Of a DNA stretch of 64,000 nt, positions 1-13,598 are shown one piece after another; within the stretch, counting starts at the first letter, position 1; every line of letters starts with the position of its first letter. Both the position numbers and the translations under genes were made by a program. This DNA comes from Acanthochlamys bracteata. Taxonomy: Eukaryota > Streptophyta > Magnoliopsida > Pandanales > Velloziaceae. The stretch covers positions 6,835,270-6,899,269 of the forward strand of contig CM034136.1 in the NCBI GenBank assembly GCA_019914995.1, given 5' to 3'. The notes beneath the pieces were generated by a model. It had not been told where the DNA came from and made no database searches. It saw only the letters and a list, made by a program, of their open reading frames with translations.

Positions 1-3000
1 CTCCCTTATTAACATAATGAAAGTATATTTAGTTACACAACGCAAAACAACAGATCAGTAACAACTGACTATTTTATCAAAGAAAACTAATACTAAATGG
101 TTCAGAAACCATTAAATGCATAAAACTTACAAGTTTTGAACTAAACAATAAGTATACCTTGCTTCGAGCTAAACTTCCCCAAACAGTAGATAATCCGGGA
201 TAAACAGGTGCTTGACAACCACCAAAGTCATCAAAAGCATAATCAACGTAGCTGACAAGAAACCGGTTCCTGTCAGCTCCATCAGAGGATTCTTGTTGTA
301 CTCTGCAGGATTTAGTTTAAAAATCAAGAAACTGAAGGAGAAAGAGTTCTGCTTGAGCATTGGAATATAAAAGTCTAAGTAAAAACTTTTAGCTCAATTT
401 GATATTTCCATAGGCCATATTAATTTTAACTTCATCTAAGATTTACGAGTCACTATTCAAGTCTAAGTCAAGATCCAACTTAGAAAAACCAACAAAAGCA
501 CTAGAGAATTTTAGAAATCTTTGGAAGATTACATTAATTGATTTCCTTGGTCTAGTAGGAAACATCTGACATGAATTACAGATGCGTGCCACATATGCTC
601 ACACTAATACAAACAGGCATACATATGTGCAAGCATATATACAAAACATACACATGCATGCATGATGCATCCAACATGCACAAATACCTATTTGTTTCAC
701 GTGCACACCTATTGCATTGGAACATATGCATAAACTGCAAGTTTAAGACAGTCAGCAATATATGATGTAAATTTTGCAATAGCTGTGATCACCATACCGA
801 CAGATTTCAAATACTCATCTAAGGATTCTAACTCTAGCAACAGTAAGCCAGATTCTTTCTTGTCTTACTAAGACAAAAGAAGGCAGGTGACATATTGTTT
901 GGCAAATACATAAACTATAATGTGTAAGACATAATAGGTGCTACATGATATATAATGCAGCAACATTTTGTAGACCACAGCCACGGCTTCAAAAGCATGA
1001 CTTTCATTTTGAAATGTGTGACACTAAGATATCAAATTTCTACTTTTACAGAGACAAGAGGAATGTATACTATTTTTCGGTAATCTTCTCAAAAAAGAAG
1101 GAAAGAACACTACCAATTGTCAGATAACTGAACTATGAATGCTATACCGATGAAGCATGTGCTAGACAGCTGAGAAATATATGTACCAATGCACTTACCG
1201 AGTCAATATATTGACCATTGCCCGGAAAGCAGCAACCTGAATGTATATACACAAGATAAGCATTTAGAAAGTGAATCACTAAAATGGAGACCTTTAAGTA
1301 AAAAGGGCAAGCTTAAAATTGATAGACAGACGACCTGAAGAGTTTCGCCACCATCACCAATGAGATGCAGAAGCATATTAAGGATTGGCTGAAGAAACTG
1401 TAGCAATGCAGTAGATTCAACATTCTTCAGGCTATTAATGGCCTGCATGTAAGTATGATAAACCAAGATTGTGCATGTTCATATACAACTTCAGAAGAAA
1501 ATAGCACTAAAGAATAGCAAGCTGGAAAAGGAATCACTCCCAACTACATTTGACACAAAGGAGACAACACTTATCAAGTTGGAAATGTGAAAGATCAACA
1601 GAAAAATGGTACCTCAAGAACTTCAGAGCCCCACGGAGGGCTTGTCCGGAGGGTGTGCCGATCATATTCAAGAAAAAAGTCCCTTATCCTCTCATTTGCA
1701 GGGAATATGGTGGAGCACAGCTTTAAACGTAATCTGAAGATAGCTTTGCCATCCTCCAGATAATCCAATCTCTCCTACAAAAGATAATCCAAAAGACGCA
1801 GTATAGTCAAACTTTAGTCAACTCCATCTTCTAGATGGATCAGCTGGCAACTTTGCACACTACAACATCAACTGCAAACATGGAATGGAAATTGAAAGAC
1901 TTGCCACAGAGGAGACAATTCTAACAAACAAATGATTCTAAATTTTAACGAACTTATGAAGTATAAAGGAATGCCATATCAAGCACAACCAAGATGGGAA
2001 AGTGTACCTTGCCACTTTCTTGAAGATAATGAGGAACCAATTCCTTCATAATAGGTAGAGACAGATCAGACTGCAGACTGGAGAAATGAATATTACCAAA
2101 TCAGCAACGGGACTAGCATATGAGATAAATGAATTTTCCTTCTGACCAACCAAACACCGCATTGTTAATTGAATCAGAGAGTTTTACGAATTCAAGCGTA
2201 GTTGCTCTGTCTTATGAATAAAGTCAAGATGCATTAATGCCACGACATATGCCTATAAACATATGTAAACACCACAGATAGTTCATGGTAAGCTAAAGAA
2301 AGTTCACTAGATGCAGCATCTATTAACAGATAAGGTTTAATAATAAGGAATTTCAAAAACCCTTACAGGGTCGACAATAATAGTTTTCATAAATTTAATC
2401 AGGGCCTGGAGTACTATATTGTGGGATTTGTTGTCAGTAAGGAATTGAAACTAGAAGTAGGAGTTGGTGTCACAGTTCTCAAAGAGAAACTATTCATTTA
2501 GCACTAAGAATATAGGACAGTTCTGGTCAAAACATAATTCAACTTTTGAACCCTCATTTTTATCAATTTTATGTTTACTTTCTTCTTTAAGATTTCACGG
2601 GCAACGCTCATTTGCATCCCTTTGCAACACAAATGCTTTCTCAAATATCAAAAATCATGAAAGCTGCAAAATAATTCAAACCTGCAATGAATATGACAAT
2701 CTGGCACAAATTTAATACTTACTGGACATGGTTGGACAATGGAAGTACAGCATATCCCACAACAACCTGACATAGATCAAGAAAGAGGAAGGACGATTAT
2801 AGTAACCAACAAACAAACTAAGCATGGCGATGGCAAACTATAGAAGATCCATACCAGCATCATTTGTTAAAAACTTACAGGCTTAGGAGCTTCAAGCTTA
2901 GTCTGTAAATCAACATGAAAAAAGGTAAACAGAAGATGATGTTGTGCTGTCAACATTGCAGGCAGGGAAATCTTGATCTCATCATGGTAGCAAGCCAGTC

Positions 3001-6000
3001 TAGAACTGACAGCAACTTGGGTATGAGCCCACCTCTGAAGAGCAGCGCCTACATCTTTAGGGTATATAGCCTAAAAAAACACTCTAAGCATTAAGATTGA
3101 CCATCTTTGAATTAAAGGAAAAGAAATCACTGTATTCTGGCACAACCTCTAGCGCCTGTTTGCGGATGTCAGCATCATCTTTCCGCATTTCCACTCTTAC
3201 AAACAAATTCCTTTTGCGACTCAAACTAACAGCCAAAGGATATACATAGAGACAATGAAGGAGTTGTGAAAAAGGCTGACTTTTTGCCATCATCCGAAAA
3301 TCAAGAGCATGAAACTGCAATAACAATAGAAGAATAGGATCTCAATGCAAGATTTACAACCACCAGGTTCATCCATCAGCCAATGATAATTCATAACTAA
3401 GGCTATTGAAGAAGAAGAAGAAGAAGAAGATTAAACACTTACATCATTATTGTACATGTGATTACTTCCAGCAATGGAATTTGGGCCATTTCCTTTCAGC
3501 TCCTTAATATCAGAAGTGCCAGAAATGGTGCCATTTCTAGGCAGATCAAGACCATTCCCAAGATATTTAGCACTAATAGCATCATTCATGTCATTGTATA
3601 TACTTCCACCTTCTGATACATTATCACCATCAGCCGGAGCTGCAGGAAGCTTTTCGACCTCCAACCTCAATACACCTTTGACAGGTTTATGTGCCTTCCT
3701 TTTAGGATCCTACAAAATATATAACGGTTGAAGATTAAGAAATAGTAAGTCAAAGAGTATGCTCTACAAATGAGTTAATACTTGACAAAGCATACAGACA
3801 ATCCTCAGTAACATATTTCAAGCAGTCCTATTTTCTATGATAATCAGTAAAACCAGAGTATAGCCTTCTAATGTCTCTGTTCTTGTAGAAGTATAATGAC
3901 AATCCTCAATATATATTGCAAGCAGCCCTAATATCTAAGATAAGTCAGGAAGATCATTGGCATAACCAAACAAACATAAAGCTCAAACAGGCAGTAGAAC
4001 AACCGGGTCATATATCCAATCTCAGGATATGGGAAGCCACTCACAAAATCCAAAGAAAGATATTACATATGAAGAGCATCACCTGAAGAGATTCCTCAGT
4101 GTAGCCTTCTTTGACCTTATTTAGATTTGATATCTCAACAACTACAGAACTTCCACTTGAGCACTGTGCCAGCTTTCCTGGGACAGGTTCCAGGGTATTT
4201 TCTTGTGAACTTGAAGCAGACATAGGAGTCAGTGGACTGCTAGGCGATGCAGCACCACCATTTGTTGCAGCACTGTTGTCAAACAAGGGGACTATAGTCC
4301 AAGCAAATGGCTCTTTGTAAGGCATCATTCGTGACCAAACTTGTAATTTCTGTTTCTCTCTTTCCGACAAATGCACCTGTGAGACTGACAGTTATTAGAC
4401 AAAACAATATCAGAGGAAGAAGTATATTGAAGAGCAATGAACACGTAGAAATCAGAAAAATGAACTCTTCCCTCCCTCAGAAGGCTTCCACTGTTAAAGG
4501 TTGGATCTTGATGAAACATTTATTTAAATAAGTTGAAAAATATGCTCAACGACTAAAACTCTATGCCAAAAGATTAAGCTAAAGTGCAGGCATCATGCAC
4601 AAAAATGGAAGTAGCATAGCTTGCTAAAAACAAAGAATAGGATGAAAGATGAGTATAGTGAACGCTTTGACATACAGGTTCCTTCCGGGAATAAACTGAT
4701 GAAGTAACTCCCCCTTCTTCAGTAGCTGATTTCTCTAACTGAATAAGAAGACAAGCTGATGCCAATGGGGTGTCTAATGAGAAAACAGCCCTGCGTTCTG
4801 ATGCAATAACCTGTGAAGTGGAGCACTTAGCTACATTGAAACAAGCAGAATAATTTAACACTATATGGGGAAGAAACACAGAGCAGATGCAATTTGCAAT
4901 GAGAAACAGCCAGCAATACTTAGTAGTACAATAAGTTCATACAGTATAGTACACCAATTACAGGTAAAAGTGAGGTTAAAAGGCTAAACAAATTTTAGCT
5001 TACATCTTGCTCTGTTGGTAGAATTCGAAAATAGAAGTCCTCAGACAATTTCTCTCTCTTTTCCCTATTATACAGGCAAATAGTACCAAAAAATGGCTCT
5101 GCAAGGGAAAATAACAAGATAATACAAATGAGTACTTATGCAACGGGATAAGAGGACACAGCAAACTGCATCTCAATATTCCTTCATTACCAACACGCGA
5201 CTCACCAACTAATCCAGCTTGAAATGACAATGACTGTACCTTCACAGTTATCTTACTTCCACTGAGATCCATGAAAGTGTTATTAGTTAGTACCAACAAA
5301 TAGATCAGACCCAAGAACAGTAGCTGCAAGGAAGCTGGAGATGTTCATACTACTCAGCATCTAATATTAAGCAAGATGTAAAGCAAGGGAATGATTGCAC
5401 TTGAACCTAGAATATTGAGATGGATGTGGTTCAAATATCCTTTGTCCAAAAATCATTGATCTCTCATTCTCCCAATCAAAAGCTGGCTCATATGCTGGCA
5501 AAGGAGACTTCCCAAGATGCTGGAAACACATACAAATCACTCAAGTTTTTGCGCAAACAGCATCTTGCCACTCTAACAAATAAACAAAACAGAACTTTTA
5601 TATAAACATGTAAAACAACCACGAGGATATTCTATAAAAACAAAGGCATAGTATAGTAAACGATAGCAAATGGCAAGAAACAGAAATTTCAAGTCTTCTC
5701 TAACATAGTTTCTTTTACAACATTGAGTAAGCTACAGGACTAACCATCATGAAATAGAGAAAGAAAGTAAGTCCTCAATTTGCAAATCAAGTAAACATCG
5801 CATCCCATAGATTTCGAACTGCTCATTGGAGAAAAAAAGCTATACTGCCTGTCATTATTGCTATCTTAACAAAATCTATAAATTTGTGAGAATTATTTTA
5901 AAACCACTACTAAAGTAGACACCTTTCTGTTGTTCCTTCCACATGCTTATGGAAAAGCATAGAATCAAAATAGCACTTCAAGTAAGATATTCCAAATTTA

Positions 6001-6767
6001 AAAGAAGTAAACTTGCAATGCTACAAGCAACCTTTAGTGTCAAGTATATCCTGGATTCATCAAATGCAAGTACATAAATACCAAGTTACTATTTTTTGTT
6101 GATGAAGCGTAAGAACCACTATCTGATGCTTCCCGTCCTGAGGTGCTAGGAAAGTCATCATCGTTAGCATCACTGCCTATGTTATCCCTTGCATTTGAAA
6201 GATGCATTTCTGTTTGAAAGAGTGATTAGCTCAAAAGTACTCTCTCCTTTAAAAGTTGTGCAAAATTTAATTCTAAAACACTCTAGATAAGGACCTGTTT
6301 CAAAGTCTGTATCAGGCCCTTCAAAGATTTGATTCTGGAAAGGCACTGATGGGACACTTTCATAGTGTCCATACTTGCTTTCATCCTTTACCCAATCAGC
6401 TTTGTAGCACTGCACCAACTCATTCAAATGCGGCCATTGCTCAATATTTTCAGGAAGCTGCAAAAAGGAGAAAAACATAAAGATCATAACCTAATTGATA
6501 ATAAGACAGTAAAATCGTGTTTACACATAAGCTCTTTTGGATGGAATATAAGCATAACAAAGCGACGGTTCCAACAAAGCATGAGAAGGGATCAGAATCA
6601 AGTACTATTGAGATCTGTAGACAGGACATGCAAATACAGTACTAAGTGCCTTTCATATTTGATTATAGAAGAAACAAACTAACCAACGGATCATGCTCGA
6701 CATTGGCAGACCAGGAATGGCGTGGTATTCTTCTAAAGCGCTGTAGTGTAGGTGATGCATCTTCCAT
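1..6767 (-). CDS. SPK1: SPIKE1, DOCK-family guanine nucleotide exchange factor (5' part, 17 exons)
   Basis: This is the N-terminal 754 codons of the plant DOCK-type GEF that activates ROP GTPases and controls actin, trichome and pavement-cell shape; the Arabidopsis protein is about 1830 residues. Exons (minus strand, high to low): 6767-6684, 6457-6295, 6209-6082, 5519-5407, 5261-5206, 5098-5004, 4810-4676, 4376-4083, 3709-3443, 3314-3147, 3070-2879, 2766-2723, 2077-2008, 1774-1613, 1442-1335, 1236-1199, 302-158. All phases join. Recognised stretches include NIEQWPHLNELVQCY near residue 32, ATEEGGVTSSVYSRKEP and LQVWSRMMPYKEPFAW. The DHR-1/C2-like domain lies at about residues 455-585 (HCLYVYPLAVSLSRKRN; HHLLFTFFHVDLQTKLEAP). 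The start is the first ATG after a 5'-UTR intron and matches the family N-terminus. The catalytic DHR-2 domain lies outside the window. Identification rests on remembered family sequence and is very secure. Confidence 0.96.
3408..3430. repeat. (GAA)n microsatellite in a SPIKE1 intron
   Basis: About seven and a half GAA units lie some 12 bases inside the intron after exon 9. On the coding strand it is a CTT pyrimidine run close to the donor site. It is likely length-variable between individuals. Confidence 0.9.
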
Positions 6768-8345
6768 GCCTGCATCAACAGATACAAAGCATCTTGAAGA
6801 AACTTGAATTACATGGAGCAAACATCAGAGAACATTCCCAGGTGAAAAACATTAGAGAGTGCCATTTGACTGTAATCTGCTGCTAAAGAATAAAAACCCA
6901 TGCCTGCATGTAACTTTTTAAACGTTGCGACGAAGTTTTTAGGGCAAATCAACGACAACAATTACAGAGCCATGAAGAAGTCATCCTCTTCTTATAATTT
7001 TAGTCAACCATAATAATTGTAGAACTGCCACGATCTCAATTGATCGCTCAACACCATTCTGAATATTTACAAGGAAATAGTAGAAACAAATATTAGGACC
7101 ACATATTCATAAGGACAATGATGGTACAAATACCCCAAAGATTTTTTCCTTGGATTTTTAAAAGAAAATTGATAACAAATAGAACAAAGGTCTGCATGTT
7201 GGTGCAGCTATATAATGAGCCAAGTCGTGTTATATATGCTTTTATCTACAATAACTTTTCAAATGGGTATTAGATACATTAAGTGTTAAACCCCTTCTAC
7301 TGTTTCCCCATATAATAGATACAAAACAGCTAATTCTAATTCCAATAATGCACCTGCTTGTTCACTACCCTTGATAAGTTGCTCAGCAGCATTTCCCACT
7401 CCAAATCCTTTAAATCCACTTACTTCGCTATGAGCATAAATGTGGGTAGAGCAACACTTTCAAATGCGAATTCAGATACCGATTCCGAACTATGACAAAG
7501 AGCAATGCAGAGTTTCAACTTACTACTCTTGACTTCACCAAGATTGCCTCCTTCTTTGCTCTAAAGCGCCTAACTAGCGCTTTAGAAAGGTAGCATTTTC
7601 TCGTTCACTAAGATTCAACTTTTGTTGTTGTGCACTCCCATTCTTCATAGAATCACATTGGATAAAAAAACAATTTATAGAAAACTAAACTAAAAATCTT
7701 CCTTAACTATCATCTTCCCTGAGTGTAATAAATCATCATTCTCCTCCATTTAAAGCTTAGTTTATACTAAAAATGTGGAATATATTAAATAAAATCAGTA
7801 TACCACCACAGAGAAAAACAAAACAAAACCAAAAACTAGTCATAGTGAATCGAAAACGTACTTCAAAATCAGTAGTTGATCAGAGCTAGTGCTGAACCAA
7901 GTCTCCAGCCACGACAAAGATTACAAAACCCTAAAAACCTCAAAGACCAACACCCGTTCCCAAATTTTCGAGCAAGCTACAATGCCGTCCACCGGCGGAA
8001 CGAACTCAGAATCAATCGATGAATCACCAACAGAAAATGGAGAATCGAAGCAAAGCAAAATGCAGAAACTCCAGAAGCTGGAGTTGGGAAAACTGGATTT
8101 AGGTTGGTTACTGTTCTCCAAAAAAAAATTAATCTCTCGCACTCGATTGCTCGGATTAAAATAAAAAAATAAAAAAAGGAAAAGAATCTTTTTATTGCTG
8201 GAAAATTAAACTTGTATCGGAAGGAAAAAAGAGGACAGTGGTCAGTTGAGTACCTTCGCTATTCCGCAAAACTTTTGCTGCGCTGCTGGAGCAGGTTTAC
8301 AGCGAAGAAAGTGGACCCGTAGTTCACGTGATTAGTGGGGCCGGT
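6768..8345 (-). promoter_or_regulatory. SPIKE1 5'-UTR, leader intron and promoter
   Basis: A leader intron of about 1.1 kb probably runs from a strong donor (GTACGT, first base 7861) to an acceptor whose last base is 6770, two bases before the ATG. The upstream leader exon (about 7862-8200) is less AT-rich and has the usual plant leader look. A G-box CACGTG sits at 8325-8330. The open frame on the opposite strand at 7889-8164 lies over this leader and shows no recognisable domain. The transcription start is inferred. Confidence 0.5.
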
Positions 8346-8449
8346 GGTTTTGTCTGGAAAGGGAGCGGGCCGGGCCAGGCAGTTTGCCTAGTTTCACTGT
8401 TATGCGAAACGACAGAAGGTGAGCGTGACTCTGCATTGGTATTGTTTTC

Positions 8450-8982
8450 AAGGTTGTTAATTCAAGTTCCTAAATTGGTTTTAGATACATTCATATAATA
8501 ATTGAATCAAAATTATTTAATTTTAATTTAATTTATTTATTTATATGGGTTAAAATTATTAATCTAATTTAATTTATTTATAACTGAGTCAAACTCGGGT
8601 CGACCTATTTAATAATTAAAATTATTAAAATAAAAATAATAAATATTAATTTTTAATAATAATATATAAAATTTATTAATTATGATATATTTAAAAATAT
8701 ATATATTAATTTTGACAAATTTTATAAATTAAATAAAATTAGTTAAATTAAAATAAATTAAAATATATATATACAAATTAAATTCAAATTTTTTACTATT
8801 ATTTTCTAATTATTAAGTAATATATATTATATAAATAGTTAAACATGTTAAACGGGTCAATTTCGGATCAATTCGAATCTGATCCGAATCCGTTTAAATT
8901 TTTTGATCATTTTCGAATTGACCCGAAATCGATCCGAACCCGGCTAAGTGTTGTCGGGTCGGGTCGAAATTTGTCACCCCTA
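8450..8982. mobile_element. hAT-type MITE, copy 1 (533 bp)
   Basis: The element is bounded by a perfect 8-bp target duplication TTGTTTTC (8442-8449 and 8983-8990). Its right end reads TTTGTCACCCCTA. It aligns almost end to end with the element at 57674-58233, including the AT-rich core and the GGTCAATT/GATCCGAATCCG blocks near the right end. Its left terminus (AAGGTTGTTAATTC) has drifted from the TAGGAGTGGCAATTC of the other copy. An 8-bp duplication and TAGGGGTGGCAA-like ends are typical of hAT. It has no coding capacity. It sits about 120 bp upstream of the SPIKE1 G-box. Confidence 0.85.
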
Positions 8983-9149
8983 TTGTTTTCGCAGTTTTTA
9001 AATTTTAAATTTGTAAATTTTTTATAAATATTTAAAATTTTAAAAATATTATGTAGTATTTCTTTTATTTTTATTATTTTCTAAATAAAAAATAAAATTT
9101 ATTTTTAAAAATAATGAAATTTTTATTTTAAAATCATTTTCAAAGACTA

Positions 9150-9460
9150 AGGGCGTGTTTCAAAAGTCCGTAATTTTATTTTCTCCCGCCAAATTTTGAG
9201 CTTTGAATAATTCATATTCTTCAATTACACAAAAATTCAGAATTTTATTTCTATATACGGAACTCTAGTTTTAATTTTTTTATTTGTATATTTTTTAATA
9301 TAATTATATTTTTTAATTTTCAACACAATTTCAAAACCTATTGAAACACAAATACAAAATTTCACTTCTATTTTATTTTTCAAAAAATTCTACTTTTTAT
9401 TTTTTATTTTCATAAATCAGTTAGAAATATTTATTTAAAAAAAAAAAGTTTTATTTCAAC
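9150..9460. mobile_element. PIF/Harbinger-like MITE, second family (approximate)
   Basis: The left end GGGCGTGTTTCAAAAGTCCG follows TAA and resembles the ends of the elements at 11974-12262 and 58664-58955. The right end is not clear, so the limit is a guess. Confidence 0.4.
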
Positions 9461-9949
9461 GGCCTGGGGTTTTCTATCCCACCTTTTATAAGGCCCGCTT
9501 AGTAATGGGCTTCCCTGGTTGGACTGATAGGATTTAACTGGATTTAAAACAAACTATTAGCCCAACCGTAAAACAAATGAAATTTGTTCAGACTTTTGCT
9601 TGTGTCCTCTTAATCACTTTTTGCCAATACATTTCAATCATTTTTTATTTTAAATTTTTATTTTATAAATTTGTTTTCATTTTTATATTTTTTATAAATT
9701 TTTAACAGCATAAAAAGTCTACGTTATAATATTTTATTAATTTAAAAATTTTTATAAATAAAAAAATAAAACTATTTTTAAACACTTTTAACATTTTGTA
9801 TTTAATTTAAAATTATAAATATTTTAAGTAAATGTTTAATCTAATACTCTATAGGACAAGTTTATCTCATCAGATGTCCGACGCAGTTACAGACTCGAAT
9901 ATAAATACTTGGATATGATTAGAGGGATATTTGCGTTTTCTAAATAGCA

Positions 9950-10150
9950 CTCCCTCCGTTTAAATAAATTTACTTTTGATATTTTAAATAATTTTAAAAT
10001 TTAAGTTATATAAATAAATTATATATTTACAAATTTTAATTGTTTTTATAAGATAAAAAATTACACTTATTTTTTATAAAACTCTAATTAATCTTTTTTT
10101 ACAAATACTTTATTTTAAGCATAACATATTGTTTCAAATAAAACGAAGTT
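9950..10150. mobile_element. Stowaway-like MITE
   Basis: The left end CTCCCTCCGTTTAAATAAAT is the classical Stowaway terminus. The right end reads TTCAAATAAAACGAAGTTC, a decayed inverted copy. The expected TA target duplication is not clear. No coding capacity. Confidence 0.55.
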
Positions 10151-11973
10151 CACTTTATATATTTAGATTTTAAGTTTGGTCATTTTACGTAGAATTATAT
10201 TGAACCGAAATACTTTCCGAATTAACGAGTCACGGGTTGATCCGTCATATCAAAAATACTAATTATTGACAACTACGTGAAGACTTATTATTTTTTTATT
10301 AGAAGGCATAGAAAAATAAATAAATTAACAAAAAAATTATAGAAGATAAAAATATATTTAAATAATAAATTTTGAAAAAATTCTTTATTTTAAAGTAATT
10401 TTATTATTTTTCTTATAATTTACAAAATTAACAATATAAAAACTGAAAATACTAAAAAAATATTTATAAATAATTTTTTGCATTATCACATTCAAATATA
10501 AAATTTAAATTATATATTACTTTTTAATATAAAATTACTAATAATAATTTTTTCATCAAATATATTATAAATTTAAATTTTAAAAAAATTAATTTAATTC
10601 AATTTAATCTAGACAAGCGGGTCGATCGGATCAAATTGGTTTAGAGTGAATTGATTGTATAATCGATTTTATTATTAATGCAGACCGATTTACGTTTCGG
10701 ATTGATCCGGATGGATTGGTCTAGATTTTACAATTATGTTTCGAACTTTACTTTTATACTAAATTTTATTTCTATATATTAAAATTTAATTTTAAACTTC
10801 ACTTACTTTAAATTAAATATTATTTGTTTCAAAAATTGGTTGTCAAACGAAAGCGACTCACGGAGATGCTTTGGATAGAGCATTTGGAATATGCGGAGGA
10901 TCTTAAACAACCCAGTATGTGTCAACCGCATTAAAGTAAATTTTACAAAAATAATTTAAAAAATTATAATTTTAAAACAGATAAAGTTTAGTAAAAATAA
11001 AGTTTAGAAAGTCAATCAAAATACATAAAATAGATATTAGAATAAAGAACTTTTTAAATATAGTAAGATACAAAAGTGAATAATTTCATAATGATAGTAA
11101 AATACTTTAAGTGACAGAATTAAAATTTTTTAAATTTAAAAAATAAAATAAAATTTAGTGTAATTGAAACAGGAATAACAAATTGCAGGTGTGGTATAGA
11201 AGCACTTCTGTTCTGGCATTTTATTTCTGTTTTCAGAACATTTGTATGACAGAGAATTTATAAACTGGATATGAAAATCATCGTTACTGAAAAGATAAAA
11301 ACTTTTTATCATGCTATTCACGCAGCAATGTTTTACCAATTTTACCGTCCATCAGTACGCCGTTTGGATCGAGTGCGGTACATTTGAAAATATTTTCTAA
11401 ATAATTTTTTAAAAATACAATATTTTTTTAAATGAAATTTATTTTTTTTAATTTAAAAAATAAAAACATATATAAAAAAATATTATATAAATTTTGTTAT
11501 ATTTTCTAAATTTTTAATAAATTTTTTATATATTTATAATTTATATATTAAAAATATAATAAAAAACTTAAAAAACTAATTTTTTGATAAGATGAAGAAA
11601 ACAGCACCAGCATCACATGCTCTGCCGCAATCAATATTCCAAGCTGTTCATAGTTCAAGAGAGAGTAGAAATATTATAAAAGCTAATATTTATTATTACT
11701 ATTATTATAAATTTAAAATAAAAAAGAAACTTTTTAAAAATAAAATATAGTTTATATTACAAAATTTTAATTTATAAATAAATCTAAATATTCTTTATAA
11801 TGAATTAGAAGAGTAGAAGGTGTCCGATTTTTATAAATTTAAATGAATAAATCATATGTTATAAGATATTACATGTATAATCTTTTAAACTAAAAAATAA
11901 ATTATTAAAAATTTTAATCAAAAACTCTTTTCACTAAAAATATATTTTTAAACATTTCCAAATGGTCTATTAA

Positions 11974-12262
11974 GGACGTGTTTTAAATGCCTGTAATTAA
12001 GTTTTATGAAAGTGAAAAATAAAAAATAGTGTGTCTTGAAAAATAAAGTGAAAGTGAAGTTCAGTATTTATATTTCAATAAAATTTTAGAAATATATTAA
12101 AAATTAAAAAATATAATTATATTGAAAAGTGTGCAAATAAAAAATTTAAAATTAGAATTCTACATATTAAAGTAAAATTTTGAATTTTTTATATAATTAA
12201 AATATATGAACTATTTAAAATTTAATAAAAAAAATAAAATTACGGATATTTAAAATACGTAC
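11974..12262. mobile_element. PIF/Harbinger-like MITE, second family (289 bp)
   Basis: Terminal inverted repeats of about 25 bp with some mismatches begin GGACGTGTTTTAAATGCC on the left; the right end is the inverted counterpart TTTAAAATACGTAC. A perfect 3-bp TAA duplication flanks it (11971-11973 and 12263-12265). The interior is AT-rich and non-coding. Confidence 0.7.
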
Positions 12263-13377
12263 TAAAGTTAACCAAATCTTGGAATCGAGAAACTAGGGGG
12301 AAGCTGCTGCGGCCCTATTGTATATATTCGGCACCTGAATTTTTTTTCGAGAAACTCTCCACTAAGAAAAAAATAATAATCATATGAGCCATAATAGTTG
12401 CTAAAAATCCCCACTGCGAAAAATAGATTAGTCAGTTAGTCTGAAATTAGCTTTTCTCTGATTAATTACATATAGATTGTGAATTTATTTGTTTGACCAG
12501 ATTTTAAGTTGGCCTTTTTTATATTTTTTATTTCGTATAAAATTCGTCTAAAATTTATGTTTTAAATCTTATCTTTACAAAATTCATTTTTTACAAATTA
12601 AATTTTAGAATATAAAAGGCCCTTATTGCCCAAATCAACCAATAGAGAGCCCAGCGCCACGGTGCAGCGAACAAGAACTGGTTTTTGCAAGATATTACCT
12701 CTAAAACGTATATTTCGTTATACCGGCCATTAATTTCGCCATTTGCACCGTTATACATCTGTAATTGTTGAAGATTATTGTTATGAGCTTCTAAATAAGT
12801 GGGTTACCAAAGTAATAAAACACACCCTTGTATACCTCTCTATAACAAACATTCATGTGAAAATCTTTAAAAGTGCTTAAGATAATTTTTAATAAAATAT
12901 TATATTAAATTTTAATAGATACTTTAAATAATAACTTTGTAAAAAAATTATAAAATAGAATTCACGAATATTTTTAAAATTATATTTTCAATATTATAAA
13001 ATTTATTAATAAATATAAAACTTTAAAATTAAAATAAACGTAAAATTTAGGTATCGTCAAACATGCCCTTTGAGCACGCGCGTTAGTAAATTAAGCTCAA
13101 TAAGTGGGCATTAGGCATTATTTTCAGTAATGTTGTCTTAAAGGATATTTGAAAATACTTATTAAAAAGATTTTTTTAAAAAATTAAATATATTTTATTT
13201 TTAAAAAATAATTCTTTTTTTACTTAAAAAAATAATTATAATAAAATTTTGATAATATAGAATTTTTTTAGTATTTTAAAAATTAAAAAATTCTATAAAT
13301 ATTATAAAACTTTTATTAAAAATATGAAATGAAAAGTTGAAATTAAAAGAAGGAGAAAAGCTCTCCCATCCGCTTAA

Positions 13378-13598
13378 GAGGGAGTTTGGTATTATTTACC
13401 ACAAAATTAGTCTTTTAATTTTTAATTTTATTTTTTAATAAAATATTTAAAGAACTCATTTTAGAATTTAGAAAATATAAAATAATTTTACATAATGATA
13501 TTTTTTAATTATTAATTATTATTAAATAAAAAGTATAATTTATTTTTAAAAAATAAAAATATTCTTTATTATAGAAATTCTATTTCAAACTCACTCAC
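13378..13598. mobile_element. Tourist-like MITE (221 bp)
   Basis: It starts GAGGGAGTTTGG and ends CAAACTCACTCAC, flanked by TAA on both sides (13375-13377 and 13599-13601). The interior motif ATTTTACATAATGA is shared with the elements at 46572-46831 and 54726-54983. Confidence 0.6.

Noticed and set aside
565..700. CATATG/CATGCATG-rich stretch in a SPIKE1 intron
   Set aside because: It is simple-sequence-like intron DNA with no clear repeat unit or inverted structure.
7889..8164. 91-residue plus-strand open frame upstream of SPIKE1
   Set aside because: It overlaps the SPIKE1 leader exon in antisense, is low-complexity and Ser/Lys-rich, and has an equally long frame on the other strand.
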